From: an uncultured Pelagibacteraceae bacterium
Lineage (GTDB): Bacteria > Pseudomonadota > Alphaproteobacteria > Pelagibacterales > Pelagibacteraceae
NCBI GenBank assembly: GCA_902528375.1
Contig: CABZSS010000002.1
Coordinates: forward strand, 43,688 to 107,687
Reading direction: 5' to 3'
Length of the DNA stretch: 64,000 nt
Made by a program: the position numbers and the translations under genes
Part shown: piece after piece, positions 37,126 to 46,958 of the stretch
How the letters are laid out: each line of letters starts with the position of its first letter
Position numbering within the stretch: position 1 is the first letter of the stretch
The notes under the pieces: generated by a model
The model's database searches: none
The model's input: the letters and a program-made list of their open reading frames with translations, nothing else
What the model was told of the DNA's origin: nothing

Positions 37126-38010
37126 GTGAAAAAAAAGGACTTTTTACCCTACTCATTACTTCTAATTCAACCTATTTTTATGGCAAGTAATCTTGTGGTG
37201 GCCAGAGGAGGGGTAGAACATGTCCCGCCGATTTCCTTAGCATTTTGGAGATGGTCAACAGTATTCTTCTTGCTGATTTTATTTAATTACAAAATTTTTA
37301 ATAAAAAAAAAATATTGTTAAAAGAATATAAAGAATTGTTTTTTTTAGGTCTCATGGGGTGCGGAGTCTGTGGAGCCTTCCCCTTTATAGCTGGTCAAAC
37401 AACAACAATAATAAATATGGGTATAATTTACACCTCATCTCCAATTTTTATTATTTTACTTTCTTATTTCTTGTTTAAAGAAAAAATGAACTTATTTAAA
37501 TTGATAGGATTATTTGCTTGCTTATTTGGAGTTTTAATCATTATTATTAAGGGTGAATACTTATCATTGATATCTTTAAAATTTACAAAAGGAGATTTAT
37601 GGATGTTAGGAGCGTCTATTGGATGGGCATTATACTCTATATTTTTATTTAATTGGAAATCATCTTTAAACGTTTTTGAAAGATTTACAGCCATTTCTTT
37701 TTTTGGAGCTTTAAGTTTATTACCTTTTTATATTCTTGAACAAAATTTTGTAGTTAGCACGATATTTGATATGAAATTTTTGTTTTGGATTTTTTTTGCA
37801 GCAATATCTCCAGGTATAATTGCTTTTATTTTATACACTTATACCCAAAAGTATCTTGGTGCTACAACCACTGGATTTACTTTATATCTATTTACAGTTT
37901 ATGGCGCATTTTATGGAATTTTATTTTTTGGCGAAACCCTAGAACTATTTCACCTATATGGAACGTTTCTAGTTTTTCTTGGAGTTTATCTTGTAAGAAA
38001 AAAGGCTTAG
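37126..38010 (+). CDS. EamA/DMT family transporter
   Basis: Ten-TM pattern; VPPISLAFWRWSTVFFLL, TTIINMGIIYTSSPIFIILLSYFLFKEKM. Confidence 0.92.
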   Translation: MKKKDFLPYSLLLIQPIFMASNLVVARGGVEHVPPISLAFWRWSTVFFLLILFNYKIFNKKKILLKEYKELFFLGLMGCGVCGAFPFIAGQTTTIINMGIIYTSSPIFIILLSYFLFKEKMNLFKLIGLFACLFGVLIIIIKGEYLSLISLKFTKGDLWMLGASIGWALYSIFLFNWKSSLNVFERFTAISFFGALSLLPFYILEQNFVVSTIFDMKFLFWIFFAAISPGIIAFILYTYTQKYLGATTTGFTLYLFTVYGAFYGILFFGETLELFHLYGTFLVFLGVYLVRKKA

Positions 38011-38011
38011 A

Positions 38012-38824
38012 ATGTTTAATAAAAAAATTATGCTTTTCCTAAGTTCTTTAATTTGTTTAGTTATCGTTTATTTAATTATCTGTTTGGTAATTTTTCTGTC
38101 ACAAAGAAAATTATTGTACCATCCTAATGAAAACAATTATTTAGATGAAAACAAACTAACTCATAAAATTGAAAAAGTATTTGTTGAGTCAGATAATAAA
38201 ATAATTGGTTGGTATCATTTTAAAGATAAAAAGAATAAGACAATACTGTTTTTCCATGGGAATGCAGGAAACTTACAAAATAGAATTTACAAGTTAAACG
38301 AGATAGCTGAACTAGATTTAAACTACTTAATAATTGCTTATAGAGGTTTCAGTGGAAATGAGGGAAAACCAACAGAAAACGGTTTGTACAATGACTCAAT
38401 GGCAGCAAAAAGGTGGTTAAATTCAAAAAAAATTGATGATGGCAAAATTATTCTTTTCGGAGAGTCTCTCGGGACAGCTGTTGCAGTGGACCTTGGTTCT
38501 AAGTTTCCATTTGCGGGAATAATTTTAGAGTCCCCTTTTACCTCAATGGTAGAACTTTCAAAAATTTATTATCCTTATTTACCAGTGAACTTATTATTAA
38601 AAGATAGATATGACTCAATTAATAAAATTAGCAAAATAACTTTCCCTAAACTCGTTATGCACGGAGATAAAGATAACATTGTTCCATTTAGTATGGGAAA
38701 AAGAATGTTTGAAAGTTTTTCAGAACCAAAATTTAGTTATTTCAAGTCAGGCGATGATCACATGATGGATTTTGACCAAGAACTTTTAGAGAATATAAAA
38801 AATTTTATTAATGAATTAAATTGA
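38012..38824 (+). CDS. Alpha/beta hydrolase (BEM46/YfhR-like)
   Basis: LFFHGNAGNLQNR, YRGFSGNEGKPTE, LFGESLGTAVAV, MHGDKDNIVPF. Confidence 0.9.
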   Translation: MFNKKIMLFLSSLICLVIVYLIICLVIFLSQRKLLYHPNENNYLDENKLTHKIEKVFVESDNKIIGWYHFKDKKNKTILFFHGNAGNLQNRIYKLNEIAELDLNYLIIAYRGFSGNEGKPTENGLYNDSMAAKRWLNSKKIDDGKIILFGESLGTAVAVDLGSKFPFAGIILESPFTSMVELSKIYYPYLPVNLLLKDRYDSINKISKITFPKLVMHGDKDNIVPFSMGKRMFESFSEPKFSYFKSGDDHMMDFDQELLENIKNFINELN

Positions 38825-39745
38825 TTTTTCTAAATTTAAAAAATTTTCTGCAAAAGTTTCAGCATCAAAAGACTGTAAATCGTCCTCTTTTTCTCCAAGA
38901 CCAATTGCAATTATTGGAAGTTTAAATTTTTTTGCAGCAGCAATTAGTATTCCTCCTTTTGCGGTTCCATCAAGTTTTGTCATAACAAGGCCAGTTAAAG
39001 GGATAATGTTATTAAATTCAGTTACTTGATTTATTACATTTTGTCCTGAGGTTGCATCCAAGATTAGAACGACATCATGAGGCGCATTGTTATCAACTTT
39101 TTTAACTACACTTGCAATTTTTTTATACTCATCCATCAAATTTTTCTTGTTCTGCAATCTACCAGCTGTATCTATCAAAACTGTATGAATTTTATTTTTT
39201 TTTGAATATTCCATTGCCTTAAAAGCGACAGACGCAGGATCACTTCCTGCCTCTGATTTTATTATCTCACTTCCAACTTTTTTTGACCAGTTTTCTAATT
39301 GATCTATTGCTGCAGCTCTAAATGTGTCACAAGCAGCTAGTACAGTTTTATTATTACTATTTTGAAATATTTTAGACATTTTTCCAATTGTGGTTGTTTT
39401 TCCCACTCCATTCACACCCGAAACTAAAATTGTTCTATTCTCATTGGATTGATGAAAAAAATTTTTATTTTCTAAAGGTTTCATTAATGAGAGAATATAT
39501 TCTTTAAGAATTTTGTTAATCTCATCAAGTTTATTTTCACTTGGATCAATTCTGCCATTAGCTATTTGTTGTCTAATTTCCGATGAAGCCTCAACACCAA
39601 CGTCTGATTGAATTAAAAATTCCTCAATTTCTTCTAAAGTTTTATCGTCAATTTCTTTGTTAACTACAATATCTTTTATACCTTTTGAAAAATTTGACGT
39701 AGTTTTTTTTAAACCATCCTTAAATTTTTGAAAAATATTAATCAT
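38816..39745 (-). CDS. ftsY: Signal recognition particle receptor FtsY
   Basis: VSGVNGVGKTTTIGKM, AACDTFRAAAIDQLENW, DTAGRLQNKKNLMDE, TKLDGTAKGG. Confidence 0.97.
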   Translation of the reverse strand: MINIFQKFKDGLKKTTSNFSKGIKDIVVNKEIDDKTLEEIEEFLIQSDVGVEASSEIRQQIANGRIDPSENKLDEINKILKEYILSLMKPLENKNFFHQSNENRTILVSGVNGVGKTTTIGKMSKIFQNSNNKTVLAACDTFRAAAIDQLENWSKKVGSEIIKSEAGSDPASVAFKAMEYSKKNKIHTVLIDTAGRLQNKKNLMDEYKKIASVVKKVDNNAPHDVVLILDATSGQNVINQVTEFNNIIPLTGLVMTKLDGTAKGGILIAAAKKFKLPIIAIGLGEKEDDLQSFDAETFAENFLNLEKSI

Positions 39746-40554
39746 AAATTTACGTCAATATTTTCAATTTTTGAGACCAAACCTTCCATAATAACATTTC
39801 CTTGTTCATCTTTATTGATTCTAATTATTCCTAATTTAAATTCTATTTCAGTTGGAAATTTTGAAATACCATTAATTTCACCAGCTACAGCAGTTGCACA
39901 TGCTGCTGTTCCACATGCTTTTGTAAGACCAGCTCCTCTTTCCCAGTGCAATACTTTAAAATGATTTTTACTTTGCTCTTTTGCAAAAGTAACATTAACT
40001 TTTTCAGGAAATAATTCATGATTTTCTAAGATCGGTCCAACTTTTTCAATTTCAATCTTTTCTAAATCGTTTATAAAAAAAATAATGTGAGGATTTCCAA
40101 CATTAATTGCTGTTCCTAAAAACTCAATATCACCAACCTTAACTTTTATTTTTTTTGTATCAATTTTCTCGCTTAGAGGTATTTGATCCCAATTAGTATT
40201 TGGTTTACCAATATTCGTCTGGACTAAATTATTTTTTAATATTTTCGACTCTAATTTTCCTGATGAAGTTTCAACAGTAATAAAGTTTTTTGAACTTTCT
40301 TTTGATAATAAGCTAGCTACACATCTAGTTCCATTTCCACATGCCGCTGAGTCCGAGCCATCTGAATTTTTAAAGGTTAAAAATGCATCAAATTTATCAC
40401 TTTTATTTATAAGAATTAGTTGATCACAACCAATATTGCCTCTGTCACAAATTTTTTTTATTTGAGATTTGTTTAGATCATATTTTTTTTCACGTTGATC
40501 AATTATGACGAAGTCATTTCCAAGTCCATCCATTTTATAAGCTTTAAAATCCAT
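39742..40554 (-). CDS. dapF: Diaminopimelate epimerase
   Basis: KMDGLGNDFVIID, NSDGSDSAACGNGTRC, ERGAGLTKACGTAACA. Confidence 0.97.
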   Translation of the reverse strand: MDFKAYKMDGLGNDFVIIDQREKKYDLNKSQIKKICDRGNIGCDQLILINKSDKFDAFLTFKNSDGSDSAACGNGTRCVASLLSKESSKNFITVETSSGKLESKILKNNLVQTNIGKPNTNWDQIPLSEKIDTKKIKVKVGDIEFLGTAINVGNPHIIFFINDLEKIEIEKVGPILENHELFPEKVNVTFAKEQSKNHFKVLHWERGAGLTKACGTAACATAVAGEINGISKFPTEIEFKLGIIRINKDEQGNVIMEGLVSKIENIDVNL

Positions 40555-40607
40555 ATAATAATACTTAACTTATTTATTGACTTTTTGAACCTCTATTATA
40601 GTTTCTC

Positions 40608-40711
40608 ACAACTTCCGCAAAAACAGCATTTTGCGGTGTCTTTGGAAACAAAGAGATCGACACCAGTCAGCGAGGGTTCGCCCACTGGTGCGATTGCTGC
40701 TGGAAGAAATT
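40608..40711 (+). ncRNA. Candidate structured 5' leader RNA upstream of ffh
   Basis: CCGCAAAA-acagca-TTTTGCGG; GGTGTCTTTG-GAAA-CAAA-gagatc-GACACC; alternative CACCAGT/ACTGGTG with GGG-TTCG-CCC apex; outer CTTCC/GGAAG and CAGCA/TGCTG pairings. Confidence 0.65.
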
Positions 40712-42070
40712 ATGTTTGAAAATTTGACAAATAAATTCGAGGGAATACTCGATACATTTAAAAAGGCGCCATCTCTAAATGAAAAACAAGTTGATGAGGG
40801 TCTTAAGCTTATTAGACAAGCTTTACTAGAAGCAGATGTATCGCTTGAGGTAGTAAAAGATTTTGTAACAAAAGTTAAACCAAAATTATTAGGAAAAGAA
40901 ATAATAAGATCCACAGCTCCAGGACAAATGGTTGTTAAAATTGTTCACGATGAACTTGTTTCATTTTTAGGTGATAGTAATCAAGAAATTAATTTAAAGT
41001 CCAATCCACCAGTGACAATAATGATGGTTGGTTTACAAGGTTCAGGAAAAACAACCACAGCAGCAAAACTCTCAAAATTTTTAGAAAAAAATAATAAGAA
41101 AAAAATTATGATGGTAAGTTTAGATATTTATAGACCAGCTGCTCAGGAACAACTAAAAATTTTAGGTGATCAAAATAATATTCAAACCTTACCAATGATA
41201 AAAGATCAAATTCCAGCTGACATTTGCAGAAGAGCCTTATCTGCAGCTAATTTAAATGGTTCTGATGTAATTATTTTTGATACAGCTGGAAGAACTCAAA
41301 TAGATCTACAGATGATGTCTGAGATAAAACAAATCGAAGAAGTAATAAAACCATCAGAGACTATACTTGTTGCGGACTCATTAACTGGACAAGTAGCAGC
41401 GAGTGTTGCAAAAGAATTTTCCAATACAGTAAAGGTTACCGGAATAATACTAACTAGAGCAGATGGTGACGGTAGAGGTGGAGCTGCATTGAGCATGAAA
41501 CATATTGCCAATGTTCCAATTAAATTTTTAGGTATCGGAGAAAAAATAGAAAACTTTGAAAGTTTTCATCCTGATAGAATTGCTAACAGAATTTTAGGAA
41601 TGGGGGATATCGTATCTCTCGTTGAAAAAGCAGCAGATGAAATTGATGAGAAAAAACTAAAAGAAACCGAGGAGAGTTTAAGGAAAGGTCAGTTTTCTTT
41701 AGAAGACTATCTATCACAATTAAGACAAATGAAAAAAATGGGAGGATTAGAAGGTGTGATGTCTTTTTTACCAGGAGTTTCAAAAATAAAATCTCAAATG
41801 GATCAGGCTGGTGTTGATGAAAAAATAATTACACAAAATGAAGCAGTAATACTTTCAATGACCAAAAAAGAGAGAGAAAATCCAAAAATTATCGATGGTT
41901 CAAGAAAAAAAAGAATTGCTAATGGCTCTGGAACAGACATTGCCACTATCAATAAATTGTTAAAACAATTTAAAATGATGTCTGACATGATGAAAAAGAT
42001 GTCAAAAGGAAACACAAAAGGCTTAACGGAAAAAGGAATCCCACCTGAGCTATTCAATCAACTTAAATAA
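40712..42070 (+). CDS. ffh: Signal recognition particle protein Ffh
   Basis: MFENLTNKFEGILDTF..., VGLQGSGKTTTAAKL, DIYRPAAQEQLKIL, DTAGRTQID; ATG at 40712 (track start 40631 lies in the structured leader). Confidence 0.97.
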   Translation: MFENLTNKFEGILDTFKKAPSLNEKQVDEGLKLIRQALLEADVSLEVVKDFVTKVKPKLLGKEIIRSTAPGQMVVKIVHDELVSFLGDSNQEINLKSNPPVTIMMVGLQGSGKTTTAAKLSKFLEKNNKKKIMMVSLDIYRPAAQEQLKILGDQNNIQTLPMIKDQIPADICRRALSAANLNGSDVIIFDTAGRTQIDLQMMSEIKQIEEVIKPSETILVADSLTGQVAASVAKEFSNTVKVTGIILTRADGDGRGGAALSMKHIANVPIKFLGIGEKIENFESFHPDRIANRILGMGDIVSLVEKAADEIDEKKLKETEESLRKGQFSLEDYLSQLRQMKKMGGLEGVMSFLPGVSKIKSQMDQAGVDEKIITQNEAVILSMTKKERENPKIIDGSRKKRIANGSGTDIATINKLLKQFKMMSDMMKKMSKGNTKGLTEKGIPPELFNQLK

Positions 42071-42083
42071 GAAGGAGAAATAA

Positions 42084-42563
42084 ATGTTAAAGTTAAGATT
42101 ATCAATGGGAGGAACAAAAAAGAGACCAGTTTATAAAATCGTGGTTGCAGATAGTAGATTCCCTAGAGATGGAAGATTTATCGAAAAACTAGGTTTTTTC
42201 AATCCTCTACTTCCTAAAGAAAAAAAAGAAAGAGTTGGACTACAGTCAGAAAGAATAAAGTATTGGCTGAGTCAAGGAGCAAAGCCAACAACTAGAGTTG
42301 CTCGATTACTTGGAGAAAATAATTTAATGGAAATTCCAAAACCAGGAAATAATCCAAATAAAGCTATTCCAAAAAAAGATAGAAAGAAGGATACTTCTGA
42401 GGCACCTAAAGAAGAAAAGAAAGCAGACGCACCTAAGGAAGAGAAAAAAGCAGACGCACCTAAGGAAGAAAAGAGAGCAGAAGCACCAAAGGAAGAAAAG
42501 AAAGCAGACGCACCTAAGGAAGAAAAGAAAGCAGAAGCACCTAAGGAAGAGAAAAAAAAATAA
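42084..42563 (+). CDS. rpsP: 30S ribosomal protein S16 with repetitive Lys/Glu-rich C-terminal tail
   Basis: [44 protein letters not shown] Shine-Dalgarno. Confidence 0.97.
   Translation: MLKLRLSMGGTKKRPVYKIVVADSRFPRDGRFIEKLGFFNPLLPKEKKERVGLQSERIKYWLSQGAKPTTRVARLLGENNLMEIPKPGNNPNKAIPKKDRKKDTSEAPKEEKKADAPKEEKKADAPKEEKRAEAPKEEKKADAPKEEKKAEAPKEEKKK
42402..42563 (+). repeat. 27-bp tandem repeat encoding [10 protein letters not shown] within rpsP
   Basis: Five full units plus a partial: gcacctaaggaagaaaagaaagcagac-type. Confidence 0.93.
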
Positions 42564-42565
42564 TT

Positions 42566-43252
42566 ATGTTTCAAGCGAAAATTTTTACTTTGTATCCTGA
42601 ATATTTTCCAGGACCTTTCGAGATAGGTATTTGCAAAAAAGCTTTTGAAAAAAAACTTTGGGATTTAAAACTTATAAATATTAGGGATTACGCAAATGAT
42701 AAACACAAAACAGTTGATGATACGCCATATGGTGGCGGCGTTGGTATGTTAATGAGACCAGATGTAGTTGCAAAATCTTTGGACGCAAATTTGAAGGAAA
42801 AAGAGACAGTTTATTATCTAACACCTAAAGGAAAAATTTTTAATCAAGATATTGCAAAGGATATTGTTAAAAAAAATAAGGTAAATATTTTGTGTGGGCA
42901 CTTCGAGGGAGTTGATCAACGAGTTCTAGATTCAAGAAACGTAGAGGAGATAAGTATAGGAGATTTCATACTCTCTGGAGGAGAGATGGCTTCTTTTATT
43001 GTTTTAGATACAGTTTTAAGATTAGTTCCTGGAGTATTAGGAAATCTAAATTCCACAAAAGATGAAAGTTTTGAAAATGGGCTTTTGGAGTATCCACAAT
43101 ATACCAAACCTCAAATATGGGAGAAATTAAGTGTTCCTGACATACTTTTATCTGGAGATCATAATAAAATTAAAAGCTGGCGTTTATCACAATCTGAGGC
43201 TATAACACGGCACCGAAGACCAGATTTGTGGCAAAAATATAAAAAGGATTAA
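42566..43252 (+). CDS. trmD: tRNA (guanine-N1)-methyltransferase
   Basis: [46 protein letters not shown]. Confidence 0.97.
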   Translation: MFQAKIFTLYPEYFPGPFEIGICKKAFEKKLWDLKLINIRDYANDKHKTVDDTPYGGGVGMLMRPDVVAKSLDANLKEKETVYYLTPKGKIFNQDIAKDIVKKNKVNILCGHFEGVDQRVLDSRNVEEISIGDFILSGGEMASFIVLDTVLRLVPGVLGNLNSTKDESFENGLLEYPQYTKPQIWEKLSVPDILLSGDHNKIKSWRLSQSEAITRHRRPDLWQKYKKD

Positions 43253-43254
43253 AA

Positions 43255-43803
43255 TTGCAAAATTTAGATATGAAAAATATAGAAGATATAAATAAAGCAA
43301 ATGTTAAAAAAATTTCAGCTGAAAAAAAACTCCCAGAGTTTTTTCCAGGAGATATTATAAAAGTAGGCGTAAAAATAACTGAAGGAAAAAGAGATAGAAT
43401 TCAGTATTTTGAAGGTGTTTGTATAGCAAAGAAAAATAGAGACTTAAATTCATCCTTTACAGTTAGGAAAATTTCTTTTGGAGAAGGTGTTGAAAGAACT
43501 TTTGCTCTTTATAGTCCAATAGTTGATACAATCAAAGTTATTAGATCTGGTAAAGTAAGACGTGCAAAATTATACTATCTAAGAGAAAGAACCGGCAAAT
43601 CAGCAAGGATTGCAGAAAAGATCAAAAAGAAAATTGGCATCGATATTGAGGCTAAACCTGAGCAAGTTACAGAGGAAAATGTGTTACCAGCAACAGAACA
43701 AAAGAATATTGAGGAAAAAGTAGAAACAAAAGTCGCTGAGACACCCAAAAAACTTGAAGAGAAAAAAGAAGATAGTAAGATTTCTACTGAACTAAAAAAA
43801 TAA
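43255..43803 (+). CDS. rplS: 50S ribosomal protein L19 with charged C-terminal tail
   Basis: [49 protein letters not shown] start at 43255 or ATG at 43270. Confidence 0.95.
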   Translation: MQNLDMKNIEDINKANVKKISAEKKLPEFFPGDIIKVGVKITEGKRDRIQYFEGVCIAKKNRDLNSSFTVRKISFGEGVERTFALYSPIVDTIKVIRSGKVRRAKLYYLRERTGKSARIAEKIKKKIGIDIEAKPEQVTEENVLPATEQKNIEEKVETKVAETPKKLEEKKEDSKISTELKK

Positions 43804-43814
43804 TCTTTTTTTAA

Positions 43815-45218
43815 ATGCCAAAGACTTTATACGATAAAATCTGGAGTGATCACTTAGTCCACCAACAGGATGATGGGACATCTTTACTATTTGTTGACAG
43901 ACATTTGATACATGAGGTGACTAGCCCCCAAGCTTTTGAAGGACTTAGAAACAGCAAAAGAAATGTAAGACATCCAAACTTAACTCTTGCTGTTGTTGAT
44001 CATAATATACCTACGACTGATAGATCTAAAGGAATTGATGACAACGACTCTAGAATTCAAGTAGAAACACTTGAAAAAAATTGTAAAGATTTTGATATCA
44101 AACTTTTTGGAATGAACGATAAAAGACAAGGAATAGTTCATATAGTAGGACCTGAACAAGGCTTTACTCAACCAGGAACAGTTATTGTTTGCGGGGACAG
44201 TCACACTGCAACTCATGGCGCTTTTGGGGCTTTAGCGTTTGGAATAGGAACCTCAGAAGTTGAACACGTTTTAGCAACACAAACACTTGTTCAGAAAAAA
44301 GCAAAAAATTTTAGAATTAATGTTAATGGAAAACTTCCTTTAGGTGTAACTTCAAAAGATGTAATTCTTCAAATTATTGGCAAAATTGGAACCGCCGGGG
44401 GAACGGGATGTGTTTTAGAATATGCTGGTTCAGTTATATCAAATCTTTCTGTCGAACAGAGAATGACTATTTGTAACATGTCTATAGAAGGTGGTGCAAG
44501 AGCAGGATTAATCCAACCTGATGAAAAGATTTTTAATTATTTAAAAGATAAACCAATGTCTCCAAAAAAAGAAAATTGGGAAAAAGCTCTTGATTATTGG
44601 AGTAAATTAAAAAGTGACAACGACGCAAAATTTGATAAAGAAATTAATTTAAAAGGCGATGAAATAGCACCTATGGTTACATGGGGAACTTCACCAGAGG
44701 ATGTGGTTTCAATAAGTGGAAAAATTCCTAATCCAGAAAATGAAAAAAATATTGATAAAAAGAATTCTATAAACAGGTCTCTTGATTATATGGGGCTTAA
44801 ACCTGACGTGAAAGTTCAGGACATTAAAATTGATAAAGTTTTTATAGGAAGCTGTACGAATGGAAGAATCGAAGACTTGAGAGAGGCTGCGGAAATATTG
44901 AAGAATAAGAAAAAAGCTTCACATGTACATGGAATGGTTGTTCCTGGTTCTGGTTTAGTTAAAGCGCAAGCAGAACAAGAAGGTCTTGATAAAATATTCA
45001 TAGAGTCTGGTTTTGAATGGAGAGAACCTGGATGTTCAATGTGTTTAGCAATGAATGCTGATAAATTAAAACCTCAAGAAAGATGTGCATCTACTTCGAA
45101 TAGAAACTTCGAAGGAAGACAGGGAAGAGGAGGAAGAACCCATTTGGTTAGCCCAGGTATGGCAGCAGCTGCAGCTATCGCAGGAAATTTAGATGATGTA
45201 AGAAAATATCAAAATTAA
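43815..45218 (+). CDS. leuC: 3-isopropylmalate dehydratase large subunit
   Basis: [56 protein letters not shown]. Confidence 0.97.
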   Translation: MPKTLYDKIWSDHLVHQQDDGTSLLFVDRHLIHEVTSPQAFEGLRNSKRNVRHPNLTLAVVDHNIPTTDRSKGIDDNDSRIQVETLEKNCKDFDIKLFGMNDKRQGIVHIVGPEQGFTQPGTVIVCGDSHTATHGAFGALAFGIGTSEVEHVLATQTLVQKKAKNFRINVNGKLPLGVTSKDVILQIIGKIGTAGGTGCVLEYAGSVISNLSVEQRMTICNMSIEGGARAGLIQPDEKIFNYLKDKPMSPKKENWEKALDYWSKLKSDNDAKFDKEINLKGDEIAPMVTWGTSPEDVVSISGKIPNPENEKNIDKKNSINRSLDYMGLKPDVKVQDIKIDKVFIGSCTNGRIEDLREAAEILKNKKKASHVHGMVVPGSGLVKAQAEQEGLDKIFIESGFEWREPGCSMCLAMNADKLKPQERCASTSNRNFEGRQGRGGRTHLVSPGMAAAAAIAGNLDDVRKYQN

Positions 45219-45829
45219 TGAAAAAATTTACCTCACTTAAAAGTATTCCGGCTTATTTACCAATTGTAAATGTAGATACGGATATGATTATTCCTAAACA
45301 ATTTTTAAAAACTATTAAACGTACAGGATTAGGAAAAAACCTATTTCACGAAATGAGATACGATGATGATGGAAAAAATATAGATAATTTTATACTAAAC
45401 AAATCTCCTTACAACAATTCAAAAATTTTAATAGCCGGAAATAATTTTGGCTGTGGATCATCGAGAGAACATGCTCCATGGGCACTTTTAGACTTTGGAA
45501 TAACATGCGTAATAAGCTCAAGTTATGCAGACATTTTTTATAATAATTGTTTTAAAAATGGGATTTTGCCGATAATTCTCGATGAAGAAAAAATAAAGGA
45601 ACTAGCTGAATATTCAAAAAGAAAAGAAGAAATTCAAATTGATTTAAAGGAAGAAAAAATTTTTTTTGGAAATAGTGAATTAAAATTTAAAATAGACCCT
45701 TTTAAAAAGAAATGCTTGATTGAAGGTCTAGATGATATCGCTTTATCGTTAGAAAAATCATCACATATAAACGAGTTTGAAAAAAGGGTTAAGTCAGCAA
45801 GGCCTTGGATTTTTAATGATCAAAGTTAA
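45218..45829 (+). CDS. leuD: 3-isopropylmalate dehydratase small subunit
   Basis: [42 protein letters not shown]. Confidence 0.97.
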   Translation: MKKFTSLKSIPAYLPIVNVDTDMIIPKQFLKTIKRTGLGKNLFHEMRYDDDGKNIDNFILNKSPYNNSKILIAGNNFGCGSSREHAPWALLDFGITCVISSSYADIFYNNCFKNGILPIILDEEKIKELAEYSKRKEEIQIDLKEEKIFFGNSELKFKIDPFKKKCLIEGLDDIALSLEKSSHINEFEKRVKSARPWIFNDQS

Positions 45830-46925
45830 AAAAAGGAAAATTCTTCTCTTGCCTGGAGATGGAATAGGCCCCGAAGTTATTGCTGAAGTTAAAAAGATTA
45901 TTCAGTGGTTTAACAAAAATAAATCTCTAGATTTTGAAATTGATGAAGATCTTGTTGGTGGAGCAGCATATGATAAATACAAGACACCAATTACAGATGA
46001 AGTATTTTACAAAGCTTTGGAAAGTGAGGCGGTAATACTTGGCGCTGTGGGTGGACCTAAATGGGACAAGCTAGAATTCTCAAAAAAACCTGAAAGAGCA
46101 CTTCTTAAACTTAGAAAAGAATTAAAGCTATTTGCTAATTTAAGACCTGCAATTTGCTTTAAGCAATTAGTAGACGCGTCCAGTTTAAAACCAGAAATAG
46201 TTTCAGGTTTAGATATAATGATAGTAAGAGAATTGACAGGTGGAATATATTTTGGAGAACCAAGAGGTATCAAACCAATAGATAATGGTGAACGAAAGGG
46301 TATTAATACTCATACTTACACTACGAAAGAAATTGAAAGAGTTGCACGAGTTGCTTTTGATCTTGCTAAAAAAAGAGATAATAAAGTTACATCATGCGAA
46401 AAATCAAATGTGATGGAAGCTGGCCAGCTTTGGAAAGAAGAAGTTCAAATTCTACATGACAAAGAATATAAAGATGTAGAGTTAACACACATGTTAGCGG
46501 ATAATTGTGCAATGCAATTATTAAGAAATCCAAAACAATTTGATGTAATCGTAACTGATAATTTATTTGGGGACATTTTATCAGATGAAGCTGCAATGTT
46601 GACAGGCTCTTTAGGTTTATTACCATCTGCCTCATTAGGAGCCAAAGATAAAGATGGAAATATAAGATCGATGTATGAGCCTGTACATGGTTCAGCTCCT
46701 GATATAACTGGGAAAGGCATTGCAAATCCTATTGCAACTATATTAAGTTTTTCAATGGCATTAAAATATTCATTAAATTTAGGTAAGGAATCTAAAGCTT
46801 TAGAAAGTGCTGTTCAAAAGGTATTAGATGATGGATTAAGGACAAAAGATATTATTTCTAAGGGAAAAAAAGAAGTTTCTACTTCAGAGATGGGAGATGC
46901 GATTATTGCGTGTTTGCAAAAATAA
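45816..46925 (+). CDS. leuB: 3-isopropylmalate dehydrogenase
   Basis: [46 protein letters not shown]. Confidence 0.97.
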   Translation: MIKVKKRKILLLPGDGIGPEVIAEVKKIIQWFNKNKSLDFEIDEDLVGGAAYDKYKTPITDEVFYKALESEAVILGAVGGPKWDKLEFSKKPERALLKLRKELKLFANLRPAICFKQLVDASSLKPEIVSGLDIMIVRELTGGIYFGEPRGIKPIDNGERKGINTHTYTTKEIERVARVAFDLAKKRDNKVTSCEKSNVMEAGQLWKEEVQILHDKEYKDVELTHMLADNCAMQLLRNPKQFDVIVTDNLFGDILSDEAAMLTGSLGLLPSASLGAKDKDGNIRSMYEPVHGSAPDITGKGIANPIATILSFSMALKYSLNLGKESKALESAVQKVLDDGLRTKDIISKGKKEVSTSEMGDAIIACLQK

Positions 46926-46958
46926 ATAAATTATCTTACCTTAGACAATAAAAAAAAT

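Noticed and set aside
40631-40711. N-terminal extension of Ffh (MRCLWKQRDRHQSARVRPLVRLLLEEI)
   Set aside because: Not part of the Ffh family; the region is a folded leader and the true ATG is at 40712.
40608-40711. ffh leader as 4.5S/SRP RNA or a tRNA
   Set aside because: Lacks the conserved SRP apical motif (GGAAGGAAGCAGCC-like) on either strand and has no acceptor stem or tRNA arms.
42402-42563. Tandem repeat as CRISPR
   Set aside because: Contiguous 27-bp units without spacers, in frame within rpsP.
42272-42574. 100-aa minus-strand ORF with SSLGASAFF repeats
   Set aside because: It is the antisense of the rpsP 27-bp repeat; repetition follows from the coding strand.
46387-46725. 112-aa and 91-aa minus-strand ORFs over leuB
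   Set aside because: Antisense shadows of a well-supported leuB; no start context or domain.
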